Shown one piece after another: positions 17,537 to 25,177 of a stretch of DNA of 64,000 nt. Location: assembly GCA_034437755.1 (NCBI GenBank), contig DAOTTV010000183.1:4566-68565 (forward strand), written 5' to 3'. A program made the position numbers and the translations under genes. Position 1 is the stretch's first letter. Each line of letters starts with the position of its first letter. The notes beneath the pieces were generated by a model. The model saw only the letters and a program-made list of their open reading frames with translations, was not told where the DNA came from and searched no databases. The DNA is from JAUZRW01 sp034437755. GTDB taxonomy: Bacteria > Chloroflexota > Anaerolineae > Aggregatilineales > Phototrophicaceae.

Positions 17537-18053
17537 GAATGGTTTTTATCCTGTGGATTGCAGACGATTAAAACACATCCATTGTAGCGACAACCCGTCG
17601 CTTGCACAGGCAGAATTTGAAGATAAAGACAACAAACAACGCATCCGGTCGCCTGCCATGTGAGGATTTTGCGTGGTTTTTGTTGCAGGGACTTTGCCCC
17701 CGCACCCTCACAAGGAACTGTCGTTCCTTGACCTTGTTCATTTTGAACGCAGTAGAGTTGAACGCAATAGAGTTGAAAATGAATGGTTTCAAAAGGCGTG
17801 AGCCTTTTGCAAGGTGTGGGATAGCGTCCCACGTTGCACAACGTGTACACAGGAGCCTTTTCAAAAAGGGGACAAAAAGAGCTTAAGCACGCAAGATACG
17901 AAGGAACCCAAGCGTTCTCATGACAACTTGTTCGTAGCCCCGCCCGCAGAGGATGTATTTGCAATTTCTACGATGCTACCATATAATGCGAACACATTAG
18001 CGCGTTAGCCATCGTAATACAGCCACCTGCCAGACAATCACGAGACACAACGC
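17537..18053. other. Intergenic region with repeat copy C
   Basis: About half of this gap is the inverted, expanded repeat copy C (17662-17903). The rest shows no gene. A TATAATGC sequence at about 17982-17989 lies near the winged-helix gene and could be part of its promoter, but no matching -35 box is clear. Confidence 0.4.
17662..17903 (-). repeat. Dispersed multi-hairpin repeat, copy C (inverted, with internal expansion)
   Basis: Read on the minus strand this copy begins GTATCTTGCGTG, as copies A and B do, and ends with AAGGTCAAGGAACGACAGTT, the CCTTG stem and GCGGGGGCAAAGTCCCTGC. Its middle carries about 60 extra bases, including new hairpins (ACACGTTGTGCAACGTG; AAAAGGCTCACGCCTTTT) and the tandem units TTCAACTCTATTGCG and TTCAACTCTACTGCG. 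The conserved ends with a variable middle suggest a modular element. Confidence 0.62.
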
Positions 18054-18407
18054 ATGAACTTACATGAGATTGATCAACACGTTCAAGATTTGACCCCGCA
18101 TCAGCTCAAGATTCTACAAGTGGTGTATGCGGCAGGGAACGCGTGGGTCACCCGTGCGAACGTGGCGCGGGCGCTGGGCAAACGGCGCTTGACCCCCTAC
18201 GATATTGACTGCCTGACGATGCTCAGCGAACGCGCACTCATCGAGCAAAGCACGCGCCCGACCAGCGCGCCGGGGTCAGACTTCGCTTATATCTACCACA
18301 TGACGGACGACATCGCGGGCTTACTGCAAAAATGGGCGGATTTGCAAGATCAGCAGGTTCAGCATCGCCAACGCAAATCAATCAACCTGACGAAAGATCA
18401 AGGTTGA
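18054..18407 (+). CDS. Winged-helix DNA-binding-like protein of unknown role
   Basis: 117 residues. The pattern LTPHQLKILQVVYAAGNAWV followed by ANVARALGKRRLTPYDIDCL and LSERALIEQS has the helix-turn-helix plus wing layout of MarR/PadR-like regulators, but I cannot assign a family. A polar C-terminal helix ends in basic residues. The stop is 57 bp before the lasso-B2-like gene, on the same strand, so the two may be co-transcribed. No clear ribosome-binding site precedes ATG 18054, only purines (ACGAGACACAACGC). Confidence 0.6.
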   Translation: MNLHEIDQHVQDLTPHQLKILQVVYAAGNAWVTRANVARALGKRRLTPYDIDCLTMLSERALIEQSTRPTSAPGSDFAYIYHMTDDIAGLLQKWADLQDQQVQHRQRKSINLTKDQG

Positions 18408-18464
18408 GTCACAGCGTCAGTTATGTGTTATCTATCGTGTGTATCACGTTGAGGAGTATGAACG

Positions 18465-18896
18465 ATGCCGTGGCATTATCTGACCTTTATTGAGGCGGCA
18501 TTCTGGCTGGTTATCATGCGCGTTATCCTGCGCCTCGTGCCCTTCAAACACATTGCGCCGAGGCTCGGCACTGCCCGCGAAGAAACCCCACAGACAGCAA
18601 TCACGACGCATCAAATCAGCATCGAGCGCGTGCGCTGGGCGATTCATCGGATTGCGCCCCTGCTACCGGGCGAGACGGTCTGCTTCCCACGGGCCTTAGC
18701 CGGCGCACAGATGCTACGCATGCGCGGTATTCCATCGACATTGTATCTAGGGGTATCGCTGAAGAATGAAGAAATGAAAGCTCATGCGTGGGTTCGTAGC
18801 GGGTCGATTATCGTCACGGGTAAGCATGAGATGCCCCATTACACACCCGTCGCGACGTTTGCCCTGCTCTATCGCCCGACTACCGCCGTCGAATAA
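18465..18896 (+). CDS. Lasso-peptide B2-type transglutaminase-like protease
   Basis: 143 residues. An N-terminal hydrophobic helix (WHYLTFIEAAFWLVIMRVIL) is followed by the McjB C-terminal (lasso B2) domain. The expected Cys-His-Asp region is visible: ETVCFPRALAGAQMLRMRGI (the catalytic Cys), LYLGVSLKNEEMKAHAWV (the catalytic His in AHAW), then IIVTGKHEMPHYTPVATF. B2 proteins cut the leader from RiPP precursors. GAGGAG lies well placed before ATG 18465. There is no lasso cyclase, B1/PqqD-like partner or obvious precursor next to it, so the substrate is unknown. Its neighbour at 18054 is a winged-helix protein, and the candidate RiPP genes at 56.9-59.9 kb are 38 kb away. Confidence 0.78.
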   Translation: MPWHYLTFIEAAFWLVIMRVILRLVPFKHIAPRLGTAREETPQTAITTHQISIERVRWAIHRIAPLLPGETVCFPRALAGAQMLRMRGIPSTLYLGVSLKNEEMKAHAWVRSGSIIVTGKHEMPHYTPVATFALLYRPTTAVE

Positions 18897-18945
18897 AATA
18901 AGAAGGGGTAACAAACGCCACAGCGTTGCTACCCATCAGCTTATT
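18897..18945. terminator. Bidirectional terminator-like hairpin
   Basis: AATAAG and CTTATT enclose a second stem formed by GGGTA(A)CAA(A)CGC and GCGTTGCTACCC. The structure lies between the convergent ends of the B2-like gene (plus) and the photosynthesis block (minus), where a shared terminator is expected. The stem has small bulges. Confidence 0.5.
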
Positions 18946-18958
18946 CAGCCAATGAAGG

Positions 18959-19177
18959 CTAACTATTATTGCTATCGGTGGTCATGGTCGCTCGGCGTTG
19001 GCGGCGTGCGCGACGACGGGCTTTCTCTTGTTCCTGCAAGGCTTTCACTTTGTAGCCGTTCTTCAGCCATGTCACGAGGACGCTCCACCCGAGCGGGGCG
19101 AAGAAACCAGCCGTGATCGCGAAGGGAATCAGGAAAATCGGGTCTAGGATATACTCAAAAAAGTTTAATTCAGGCAT
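18959..19177 (-). CDS. Small membrane protein, unknown
   Basis: 72 residues: a short hydrophilic start (MPELNFFEYILDP), one long hydrophobic stretch (IFLIPFAITAGFFAPLGWSVLVTWL), then a strongly basic helix (KALQEQEKARRRARRQRR). This looks like one membrane helix or a hairpin with a cytoplasmic basic tail. It is the last gene of the minus-strand photosynthesis block, 13 bp after the lipoprotein gene. I do not recognise the family. A role as a small assembly factor for photosynthetic complexes is only inferred from position. Confidence 0.6.
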   Translation of the reverse strand: MPELNFFEYILDPIFLIPFAITAGFFAPLGWSVLVTWLKNGYKVKALQEQEKARRRARRQRRATMTTDSNNS

Positions 19178-19190
19178 GGGTTATGCTCCT

Positions 19191-19715
19191 TTAATACATT
19201 CTTACGCCATCTGCATCCAGTGGCATCCATTCAAGTGTAGCAACAATGCCCGGTACTTCGGCAGTGAAGGCCTGATAACGCGATTCGTCTAAGCCGGAAT
19301 AAAAGGCAAAGGGATTGGCGTGATAGGCAAAGTACGTACCGTCGGTCGAGTTACCGATGCTTGTGAAAACGCCCGGATAACTGCCGTTTTGTTGCCAAAA
19401 TTGATCCAGCGACAAGGCATAGATCGAGAAAATCTCAGACCGACGACCGAGGTCATCGACAAACGTGAACGTCAACGTCGTCGGGGTTTGCACGGTGATG
19501 AAGTTCCCCACCCACGACTCAGGCACGGTTAAGGTGATTTCATACGGCGTGCCAAATTCTGCACCACGTCCATAATATTGCATTTCACGCACGATTGTCG
19601 TGCTATCTACGTCGAGGGTCTCCGATGGAAAGCCACCGAATGCGCCACCAGCACAACCACCCAAAACCAGCGATAGCAGAGCCGTCAACAGTAGGATATG
19701 GATCTTACGAGACAT
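19191..19715 (-). CDS. Lipoprotein of unknown function
   Basis: 174 residues. The signal peptide ends in a lipobox (LLSLVLGGCAGG, Cys about residue 21). The mature part is beta-rich (YEITLTVPESWVGNFITVQT, LTFTFVDDLGRRSEIFSIYA) and ends WMPLDADGVRMY. It lies 31 bp after the PucC-type gene, on the same strand, so it is probably the next gene in the same transcript. I know of no family, and its link with photosynthesis is by position only. Confidence 0.65.
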   Translation of the reverse strand: MSRKIHILLLTALLSLVLGGCAGGAFGGFPSETLDVDSTTIVREMQYYGRGAEFGTPYEITLTVPESWVGNFITVQTPTTLTFTFVDDLGRRSEIFSIYALSLDQFWQQNGSYPGVFTSIGNSTDGTYFAYHANPFAFYSGLDESRYQAFTAEVPGIVATLEWMPLDADGVRMY

Positions 19716-19746
19716 ATAATCCTCCTCACTAATGAATAAAAACTAA

Positions 19747-21204
19747 TCAAAATACGAGTTGGTCTGCTGGAATTTCTTCCGCGCCATCCCATGGCATTCG
19801 TATTTCACTGACGACCAGCTGTTCACCAAGGCGTAACAGCAGTACCAGCAACACGATGAATAGCAACGTGAGTGACCCGACGTAAACGATGGTATAGCCG
19901 AGAGCAACATTGCCCGTCAGGTATTGTGTCACATCGCGCACCAAGCCGCCGCCGATAACCCCGATGCCCTGCGCCATTGCTTGCACAATGCCCCAGATAC
20001 CGAGGAACAAGCCAGCGTGACTGACATCGACCAGTGACATCACTAATATGATACTACCTACAAGGAATAACCCGCGTCCGATGCTAATGAAACTCACACC
20101 GAGGCGGAACCAATTCACAAGTTCTGCTTGGCTGGCATAACTGATTAACCCAAAGCCAACCAAGCCGACGCTACATCCCATACCAATCAAAATGGCGGGA
20201 GATTGCTTCTTCCAGAGCAGTAAAGCCGCCCCAGCGACACCAACCAGCGTCATCACACCCCACAGCGCCGTGAGCGACATCGTTGCCGAGACGCTCATAC
20301 CTAACACTTCCCCGCCATACGGCTCAAGCAGGATGTCGTGCGTGGCGAAGGCGAGCGTCGCGATGAAGATGACGACGAACAAGCCCTTCAGCACGCGTTG
20401 ACCGCTCAGCTGACGCAGAGACTCCCACAGGGACGAGCGCACGCGCACGACTTCTATGTCGGATTTGATCGTGCCGTTGGTGTTCAAATGTTCTTGATTC
20501 CACAGCGCGACCACAGTCAACAGGACAAAGATCACCGATGACCCTTGCATCACCTGAATCAGGCGCACGTGTGAGTAATCACGCAGGAGCCAGCTCACGA
20601 TAATCGCACTCGTGACAGTTCCTAGCACCAGCATCATCCACAGGACAGAGATCACCTTACCGCGCTGGTCGGGCGGTGTGATATCGCTGACGAGAGCGAG
20701 GTAGACTGTCTCTAAGATATTGATGCCCGCACCGTAAGCGAAGAAGATCGCTGTACAGATGAGCATCGCTTGCCAGAATGCGAGAATGCCATCCCCGCTG
20801 AGCAAGATCAGCGCGAAGGGCGCACAGACAAGCCCGCCGAAGGTCAACATGACCCCCAGCACCACATAAGGCGTGCGCCAGACTCCGTTCGATCGTGCTT
20901 TATCAGACCGATAGCCGATTAAGGCCCGCACTGGTGAGATGAAGTAGTGGAGCGAAATGAGATACGCAACCCCTACTGCGGGGATGTTCAAATCGGTGAT
21001 CAGGACGCGATTCAACGCACCTGAAATCGGCGCGAGTGACAGCCCGACCCCGAATTGAATCAAACCCAGCCGTAACACACGGATCCACCAGCGGACATCA
21101 CTATTTCCTTTGAACCACGCATCCAGCGGCGACAGCAACACGTCCAGCAGACGTTGGAAGAGCCGTAGAAGCGTGGTAAACGGTTTTGACATGGCATTCA
21201 TCAT
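19747..21204 (-). CDS. PucC/LhaA-type (BCD family) MFS protein, first copy
   Basis: 485 residues with about 12 membrane segments. The first helix shows the family signature LGLIQFGVGLSLAPISGALN followed by RVLITDLNIPAVGVAYLISL, close to PucC/LhaA proteins that assist assembly of light-harvesting complexes or handle bacteriochlorophyll. MFS-like RSDKARSNGVWRTPYVVLG follows. It begins 12 bp after bchZ, so pigment reduction and antenna assembly share a transcript. A second member of the family lies at 44613 on the other arm of the cluster. The N-terminal ~35 residues precede the first helix and are longer than in the second copy. Confidence 0.85.
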   Translation of the reverse strand: MMNAMSKPFTTLLRLFQRLLDVLLSPLDAWFKGNSDVRWWIRVLRLGLIQFGVGLSLAPISGALNRVLITDLNIPAVGVAYLISLHYFISPVRALIGYRSDKARSNGVWRTPYVVLGVMLTFGGLVCAPFALILLSGDGILAFWQAMLICTAIFFAYGAGINILETVYLALVSDITPPDQRGKVISVLWMMLVLGTVTSAIIVSWLLRDYSHVRLIQVMQGSSVIFVLLTVVALWNQEHLNTNGTIKSDIEVVRVRSSLWESLRQLSGQRVLKGLFVVIFIATLAFATHDILLEPYGGEVLGMSVSATMSLTALWGVMTLVGVAGAALLLWKKQSPAILIGMGCSVGLVGFGLISYASQAELVNWFRLGVSFISIGRGLFLVGSIILVMSLVDVSHAGLFLGIWGIVQAMAQGIGVIGGGLVRDVTQYLTGNVALGYTIVYVGSLTLLFIVLLVLLLRLGEQLVVSEIRMPWDGAEEIPADQLVF

Positions 21205-21216
21205 GATCGTCTCAAT

Positions 21217-22692
21217 CTATTCCATTTGGGCGGCAAGGACTTGCTCTGCCAGTGCCGCAGTGACTACGTCTAGCTGGTTTGCTTGGGCTTGTTCTTCGAC
21301 GCGCATTTGCAACTCGCGACTTGCCGAAATACGGGCGAGGAACGGCAGTTTTTCAAGCGCGCTATCCAGCACCGCTTTCGCTTCTTTGTCCCATGGCAGG
21401 TTACCGGGGCTTTGCGATGCGCGTTTGCGCTGTCCGCCCTGCTGATACGCGCTGTCCAAAGGTAAGAAGTCGAACAGCGTCTCATACAGGCGGTTGATGA
21501 TGCCTTGCAACAAATGCACCGTCCCGCGATAGCCCATGAAGGGCGTGCCGACCGAGCGGCAGACAATCGGCAAGGGGAACGCCGCCGCGATGAAGTTCGT
21601 ATGCTTGGCGTTGGCTTCGTTCAGGTAGATCTTTTCGTTGATCGACCCATAGACGAAGGTCGGTGCTTGTTCGTGGATCACCTGCCGGACGGCTTCGTTA
21701 TCCATCCCATTGATCGGTGCCGGGCGTTCTGCCGCGAATGCGATAGGCATCCCCAGTTCGTCGCCCAGATACGCCTGTAACCCGTGCGCGTAGGTCCCAC
21801 TGGCGACAATGCCCACGGTCGTCGTCGGCAACCAGTCGCCCTGCGGGCCGCGCCATAAGTCCCACACAGTTTGTAAAGTCGTGCGCTTCTCTTGCGCGAT
21901 GAACGCGTCGGCTTGTTGGCGCGTGCCGAGCAAATCACCCAGTTGCTGGATGAACTTGGTCGTCGCTTGCATCCCCATCGGCGCGTGTAAGGTCGGTCGT
22001 GCGAGCGTTTCGGCTAAGGTATGCCCGAATTCTCGATATAGCACGACGTTGACCTCAGCTTTTGCCAGTTGGTTTGTATCGCTCAAGCGGCTTTCCATGG
22101 GATACACCATGTTGACCCGCCCCCCCGCGCCTTCGATCAGGCGGCGGACTTCGTGCAGGTCTGACGGCGAGTTGAAGCACCCATACGTCGGCCCGATGAT
22201 ATTCACCGTGCCGCGTTCAACCTCGACATCATCGGCGTGGGGTGCGCCGTAGTTTTCCCACAACCACTGCAACACGCGGTCACGCCCGACCCACTCATCA
22301 TCGCTGAGCGACTCACTGTGGAAGAAGGTCGTGCCCGGTTTGAGCGTCTTGACCAGATCGGACAAATCCGAGCCGATCATCTCGCTCTCAGCGGTCGAGA
22401 CGACGATCAATTGCTTGCCATCCAGCAAGCCTTCATCGCGCAAGCCTTCGTAGGTGCGCTTGACAGCCGCGCCCGTGCCCGTACCGCCGACTTCGTTCTC
22501 TGTGATGACGGACGGCGTGATATTTTCGATATGCGGCACTGCGTCGGTATAATCTGGCACAGCGGTCGCCACTAAGTTAAAACAGCCGATCGGCGCATCA
22601 CAGATCACATGAGCATCAGGCATCGGGCAAATCGCCCATACTGCCGCCCAATAACTACTCGTCTCCGGTAAATCGCGTATGACCTTCACCAT
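21217..22692 (-). CDS. bchZ: Chlorophyllide a reductase subunit Z
   Basis: 491 residues, the normal BchZ length. The N-terminus reads VIRDLPETSSYWAAVWAICP, then CDAPIGCFNLVA, the cofactor/cluster-binding Cys region of the nitrogenase-like BchYZ heterodimer. Further family features are TENEVGGTG, VVSTAESEMIGSDL and GPTYGCFNSPSDL. With BchX as electron donor, BchYZ reduces the C7-C8 double bond of chlorophyllide a on the way to bacteriochlorophyll a. bchY ends 2 bp upstream, so translation is likely coupled. Confidence 0.92.
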   Translation of the reverse strand: MVKVIRDLPETSSYWAAVWAICPMPDAHVICDAPIGCFNLVATAVPDYTDAVPHIENITPSVITENEVGGTGTGAAVKRTYEGLRDEGLLDGKQLIVVSTAESEMIGSDLSDLVKTLKPGTTFFHSESLSDDEWVGRDRVLQWLWENYGAPHADDVEVERGTVNIIGPTYGCFNSPSDLHEVRRLIEGAGGRVNMVYPMESRLSDTNQLAKAEVNVVLYREFGHTLAETLARPTLHAPMGMQATTKFIQQLGDLLGTRQQADAFIAQEKRTTLQTVWDLWRGPQGDWLPTTTVGIVASGTYAHGLQAYLGDELGMPIAFAAERPAPINGMDNEAVRQVIHEQAPTFVYGSINEKIYLNEANAKHTNFIAAAFPLPIVCRSVGTPFMGYRGTVHLLQGIINRLYETLFDFLPLDSAYQQGGQRKRASQSPGNLPWDKEAKAVLDSALEKLPFLARISASRELQMRVEEQAQANQLDVVTAALAEQVLAAQME

Positions 22693-22694
22693 AG

Positions 22695-23978
22695 TTAGAC
22701 ACGCTCCTTAATCTCGAAGAAGTCTTGCATCCACTCGTAGCGTTCATTGCGCGATAGCATCTTGCTGATGAAATCCAGCGTCGCCGCCATCCCCCCGCTG
22801 AGGAAGAAGGGGCGCGATGCCATCTGATTCGTGAAGTACAGCGCCGGAATACCACGATCTTTCGCGATGCTCGCCAACGGTGTCGTGCCGATCACCAGAT
22901 CAGGCTGGTATTCGTCAATCGCGGCAACATCTTGTTCCAGCGATTTCCGATAGATCACTTCTTTCGTCCCATGCGATTTCAACCACATTTCGTCCGGTAA
23001 AACCAGCGGATCACTGCCGATTGATGTCGAGACATACGGTACATCGGCCCCAGCTTCCACCAGCAGGCGCGCGTATGCCATCTCGGTTCCTTCATAACCC
23101 GTCACGAGGATGCGACCCGATAAGGGCATCGCGTTCAACAGGGCTTGCGCTTGTTCGCGCTCTTGCTCTGCGACCTGATTGACGAGTTTGGGGTCGAGAC
23201 TCATCGCTGAGCCGACTGCTTTGATCCACGCGTATGAGCCACTCGCGCCGACAGGTGCGCCACCGACGATGGGCACATTCCATTCGCGGAAGAGCGCCAT
23301 CGTGTTCTTGTAGAAGGGGTGCAAGGGCGCTAAAGCCCCGACACGCGCCGCCCGTCGCATATCATCAATCGAGCGTCCGGGTAAGGTAATCGTCTGCTCC
23401 ACGCCAATCTGGCGCAGAACACTGTCGATCGCCAGCGGGTCTGCCGGGAACACTTCGCCGACCAGTAGTAAGGTCTTAGCGAGGCTGTCGCCCTCTTTCG
23501 TGCCGAGCCGCCGCAGAAGTGCTTCCAACGCGACATCTTTGGCTTCGGGGTGCGAGTGGATGGCGTAAGCCGGCACGCGCACCAGCACGACTTCTGCATC
23601 CCCGACTTTCGTGGGGAGCATCTCTTCTGGCAAGCCGGCGGTCTCTGCGACACACAGCGATACCACCGGGATCAACTCGACTCCCGGTTCTTTCGCGGCA
23701 ACTTCGATCGCCGCGCGCGTGCCTTCAACCACTTCGCCCGCCATCAGTTCCTCAGTGCCGAGGTGCGCGGCGAGGATCGATTTCTTCGCACCATAAAAGT
23801 GCGTGACAAAGGTCAACCCGTACAAGCATCCGGTATCGGTCGCCATCACTGGATGTGACCCCTCTAGGCGCGTTAACACACGGAGTGAGCCAAACGCCGG
23901 GCACATCGACTGCGGATGCAGGTTGCAGGGTTTGGTCTCGTTAGCTTGTGTTTCTGTTGTATTTGCGTCATTACTCAT
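22695..23978 (-). CDS. bchY: Chlorophyllide a reductase subunit Y
   Basis: About 427 residues from ATG 23978. AGGG lies about 12 bases upstream, and a longer frame to 24026 has no start signal. Cys residues for the shared [4Fe-4S] cluster are in PCNLHPQSMCPAFGSLRVL and ATDTGCLYGLTFVTHFYGA. HLGTEELMAGEVVEGTRAAI and VSLCVAETAGLPEEML match BchY. It is the partner of BchZ in the catalytic heterodimer. It follows the DUF169 gene and a small membrane protein, which separate it from bchX in an otherwise standard X-Y-Z order. Confidence 0.92.
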   Translation of the reverse strand: MSNDANTTETQANETKPCNLHPQSMCPAFGSLRVLTRLEGSHPVMATDTGCLYGLTFVTHFYGAKKSILAAHLGTEELMAGEVVEGTRAAIEVAAKEPGVELIPVVSLCVAETAGLPEEMLPTKVGDAEVVLVRVPAYAIHSHPEAKDVALEALLRRLGTKEGDSLAKTLLLVGEVFPADPLAIDSVLRQIGVEQTITLPGRSIDDMRRAARVGALAPLHPFYKNTMALFREWNVPIVGGAPVGASGSYAWIKAVGSAMSLDPKLVNQVAEQEREQAQALLNAMPLSGRILVTGYEGTEMAYARLLVEAGADVPYVSTSIGSDPLVLPDEMWLKSHGTKEVIYRKSLEQDVAAIDEYQPDLVIGTTPLASIAKDRGIPALYFTNQMASRPFFLSGGMAATLDFISKMLSRNERYEWMQDFFEIKERV

Positions 23979-24108
23979 AAATCTAAAAGCCCTATATGGA
24001 TTTTTTTGGATGTTCGATTTGTTCATTCAGCGGCGGGATGTACAGAACGTACACGCCACCGTCGCGTCACCGAAACGATTGCTACAGGTGTTAGCTAGCC
24101 AGCGCCCT

Positions 24109-24372
24109 CTATGCGTTGGAGTTTACACCGCCGTTGCGCTGGGTGGGATCCACCTGCACGCGGGCATTACTGGGTGTCTTCGCCTCGAAAGGCTTGTCCA
24201 TCACCGGTTCTGGCACTTCTGGTGCTTCCCATTCATCGCGCAAGTCAATGCGACGCAGGTACGACCGGCGTGCATCGCCATCTGTCCACCAAGCGAAGGC
24301 AGCAAAGCCCAGCACCGTCACAATTAACGGCCCCCAGCAGAATAATAGTCCTTGTATCGAAACGTCATACAT
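24109..24372 (-). CDS. Small membrane protein inside the bchX-bchY region, unknown
   Basis: 87 residues. One hydrophobic helix (GLLFCWGPLIVTVLGFAAFAWW, about 8-29) is followed by a charged, disordered tail (GDARRSYLRRIDLRDEWEAP onward, with a C-terminal NGGVNSNA). It lies 20 bp downstream of the DUF169 gene and 130 bp before bchY, on the same strand. I do not recognise the family. Position suggests a small factor for pigment or complex assembly, without direct evidence. Confidence 0.58.
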   Translation of the reverse strand: MYDVSIQGLLFCWGPLIVTVLGFAAFAWWTDGDARRSYLRRIDLRDEWEAPEVPEPVMDKPFEAKTPSNARVQVDPTQRNGGVNSNA

Positions 24373-24392
24373 ATGTTCACTCCCATCTGTGT

Positions 24393-25136
24393 TCAGTCTT
24401 GTGCGTCTTGTTGTGGTGCATAGGATGGCATGATCACTTCGCGCATTTTCTGCGGATCGATGCGAAAATTTTCCATGAGTTCGACGATGTAGCGAAAATG
24501 ATGACGAGGGATCGAAACGAACATCTCGCCCACTGCTACCCGATTGAATGCGCGCCCGCCACCATCACCGATGGCGAAGACGCTGTTCTTCAAATGCCAG
24601 GGTGCCGCAAAAATCGACGAACAAGCCGATGCACCCAATTCCCCATGCGGGAACGTGCCCTCGCGGACAGATGCCGCGCCAGCAATTTGCATGGCTTGTT
24701 GAGCCGTCACCACGCATACAAGTAAATCTACGTTAACACCATCCGGAACATCATTGAGCGGCGCCGCCGCCAATGCCTTAATCGTTCCATCCGGCAGAGA
24801 ATAACTCTGTTGTTTGTTGCACTTCGCGCCCGCTTCGGTGAAGAAGCCCTGCGCCATCGTCAAATAGTGCCCGTCAGTGATGAAGTCGTCGGCATCCGGC
24901 TCTAAGCCAAGATGATATTGCCCGACGCGGCAATCATGATGAGTCGCATCGACGTAAATCCGTCGTCCGCCTTCAGCCAGGCGTATGATTTGGCACGCGA
25001 CAACGTTGACTGCCTCGTAACCATCCGGCGCACCATCCTCGCAAAAGGTGATCGCCACCGGTTGGCGCTTCACTCGCATCTTATCGACGAGTATTGTATT
25101 CAGGTCATTTAGGTTGATATCGGTCTCAGCTTGCAT
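24393..25136 (-). CDS. DUF169-family protein in the bchXYZ operon
   Basis: 247 residues from ATG 25136 (AGAAAG upstream; an in-frame TTG at 25145 is less likely). VKRQPVAITFCEDGAPDGYE and the Cys-containing segments NVVACQIIRLA, HHDCRVGQYHLGL and GASACSSIFAAP fit DUF169 proteins, soluble cytoplasmic proteins of unknown chemistry with conserved Cys and Gly-rich stretches. Its place between bchX and bchY suggests a job in the chlorophyllide reductase step, for example cluster or substrate handling. This is inference from position. Confidence 0.72.
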   Translation of the reverse strand: MQAETDINLNDLNTILVDKMRVKRQPVAITFCEDGAPDGYEAVNVVACQIIRLAEGGRRIYVDATHHDCRVGQYHLGLEPDADDFITDGHYLTMAQGFFTEAGAKCNKQQSYSLPDGTIKALAAAPLNDVPDGVNVDLLVCVVTAQQAMQIAGAASVREGTFPHGELGASACSSIFAAPWHLKNSVFAIGDGGGRAFNRVAVGEMFVSIPRHHFRYIVELMENFRIDPQKMREVIMPSYAPQQDAQD

Positions 25137-25177
25137 AAAAATCAATCTTTCTATCTCGTGTGCGATGCCATCTGTTA

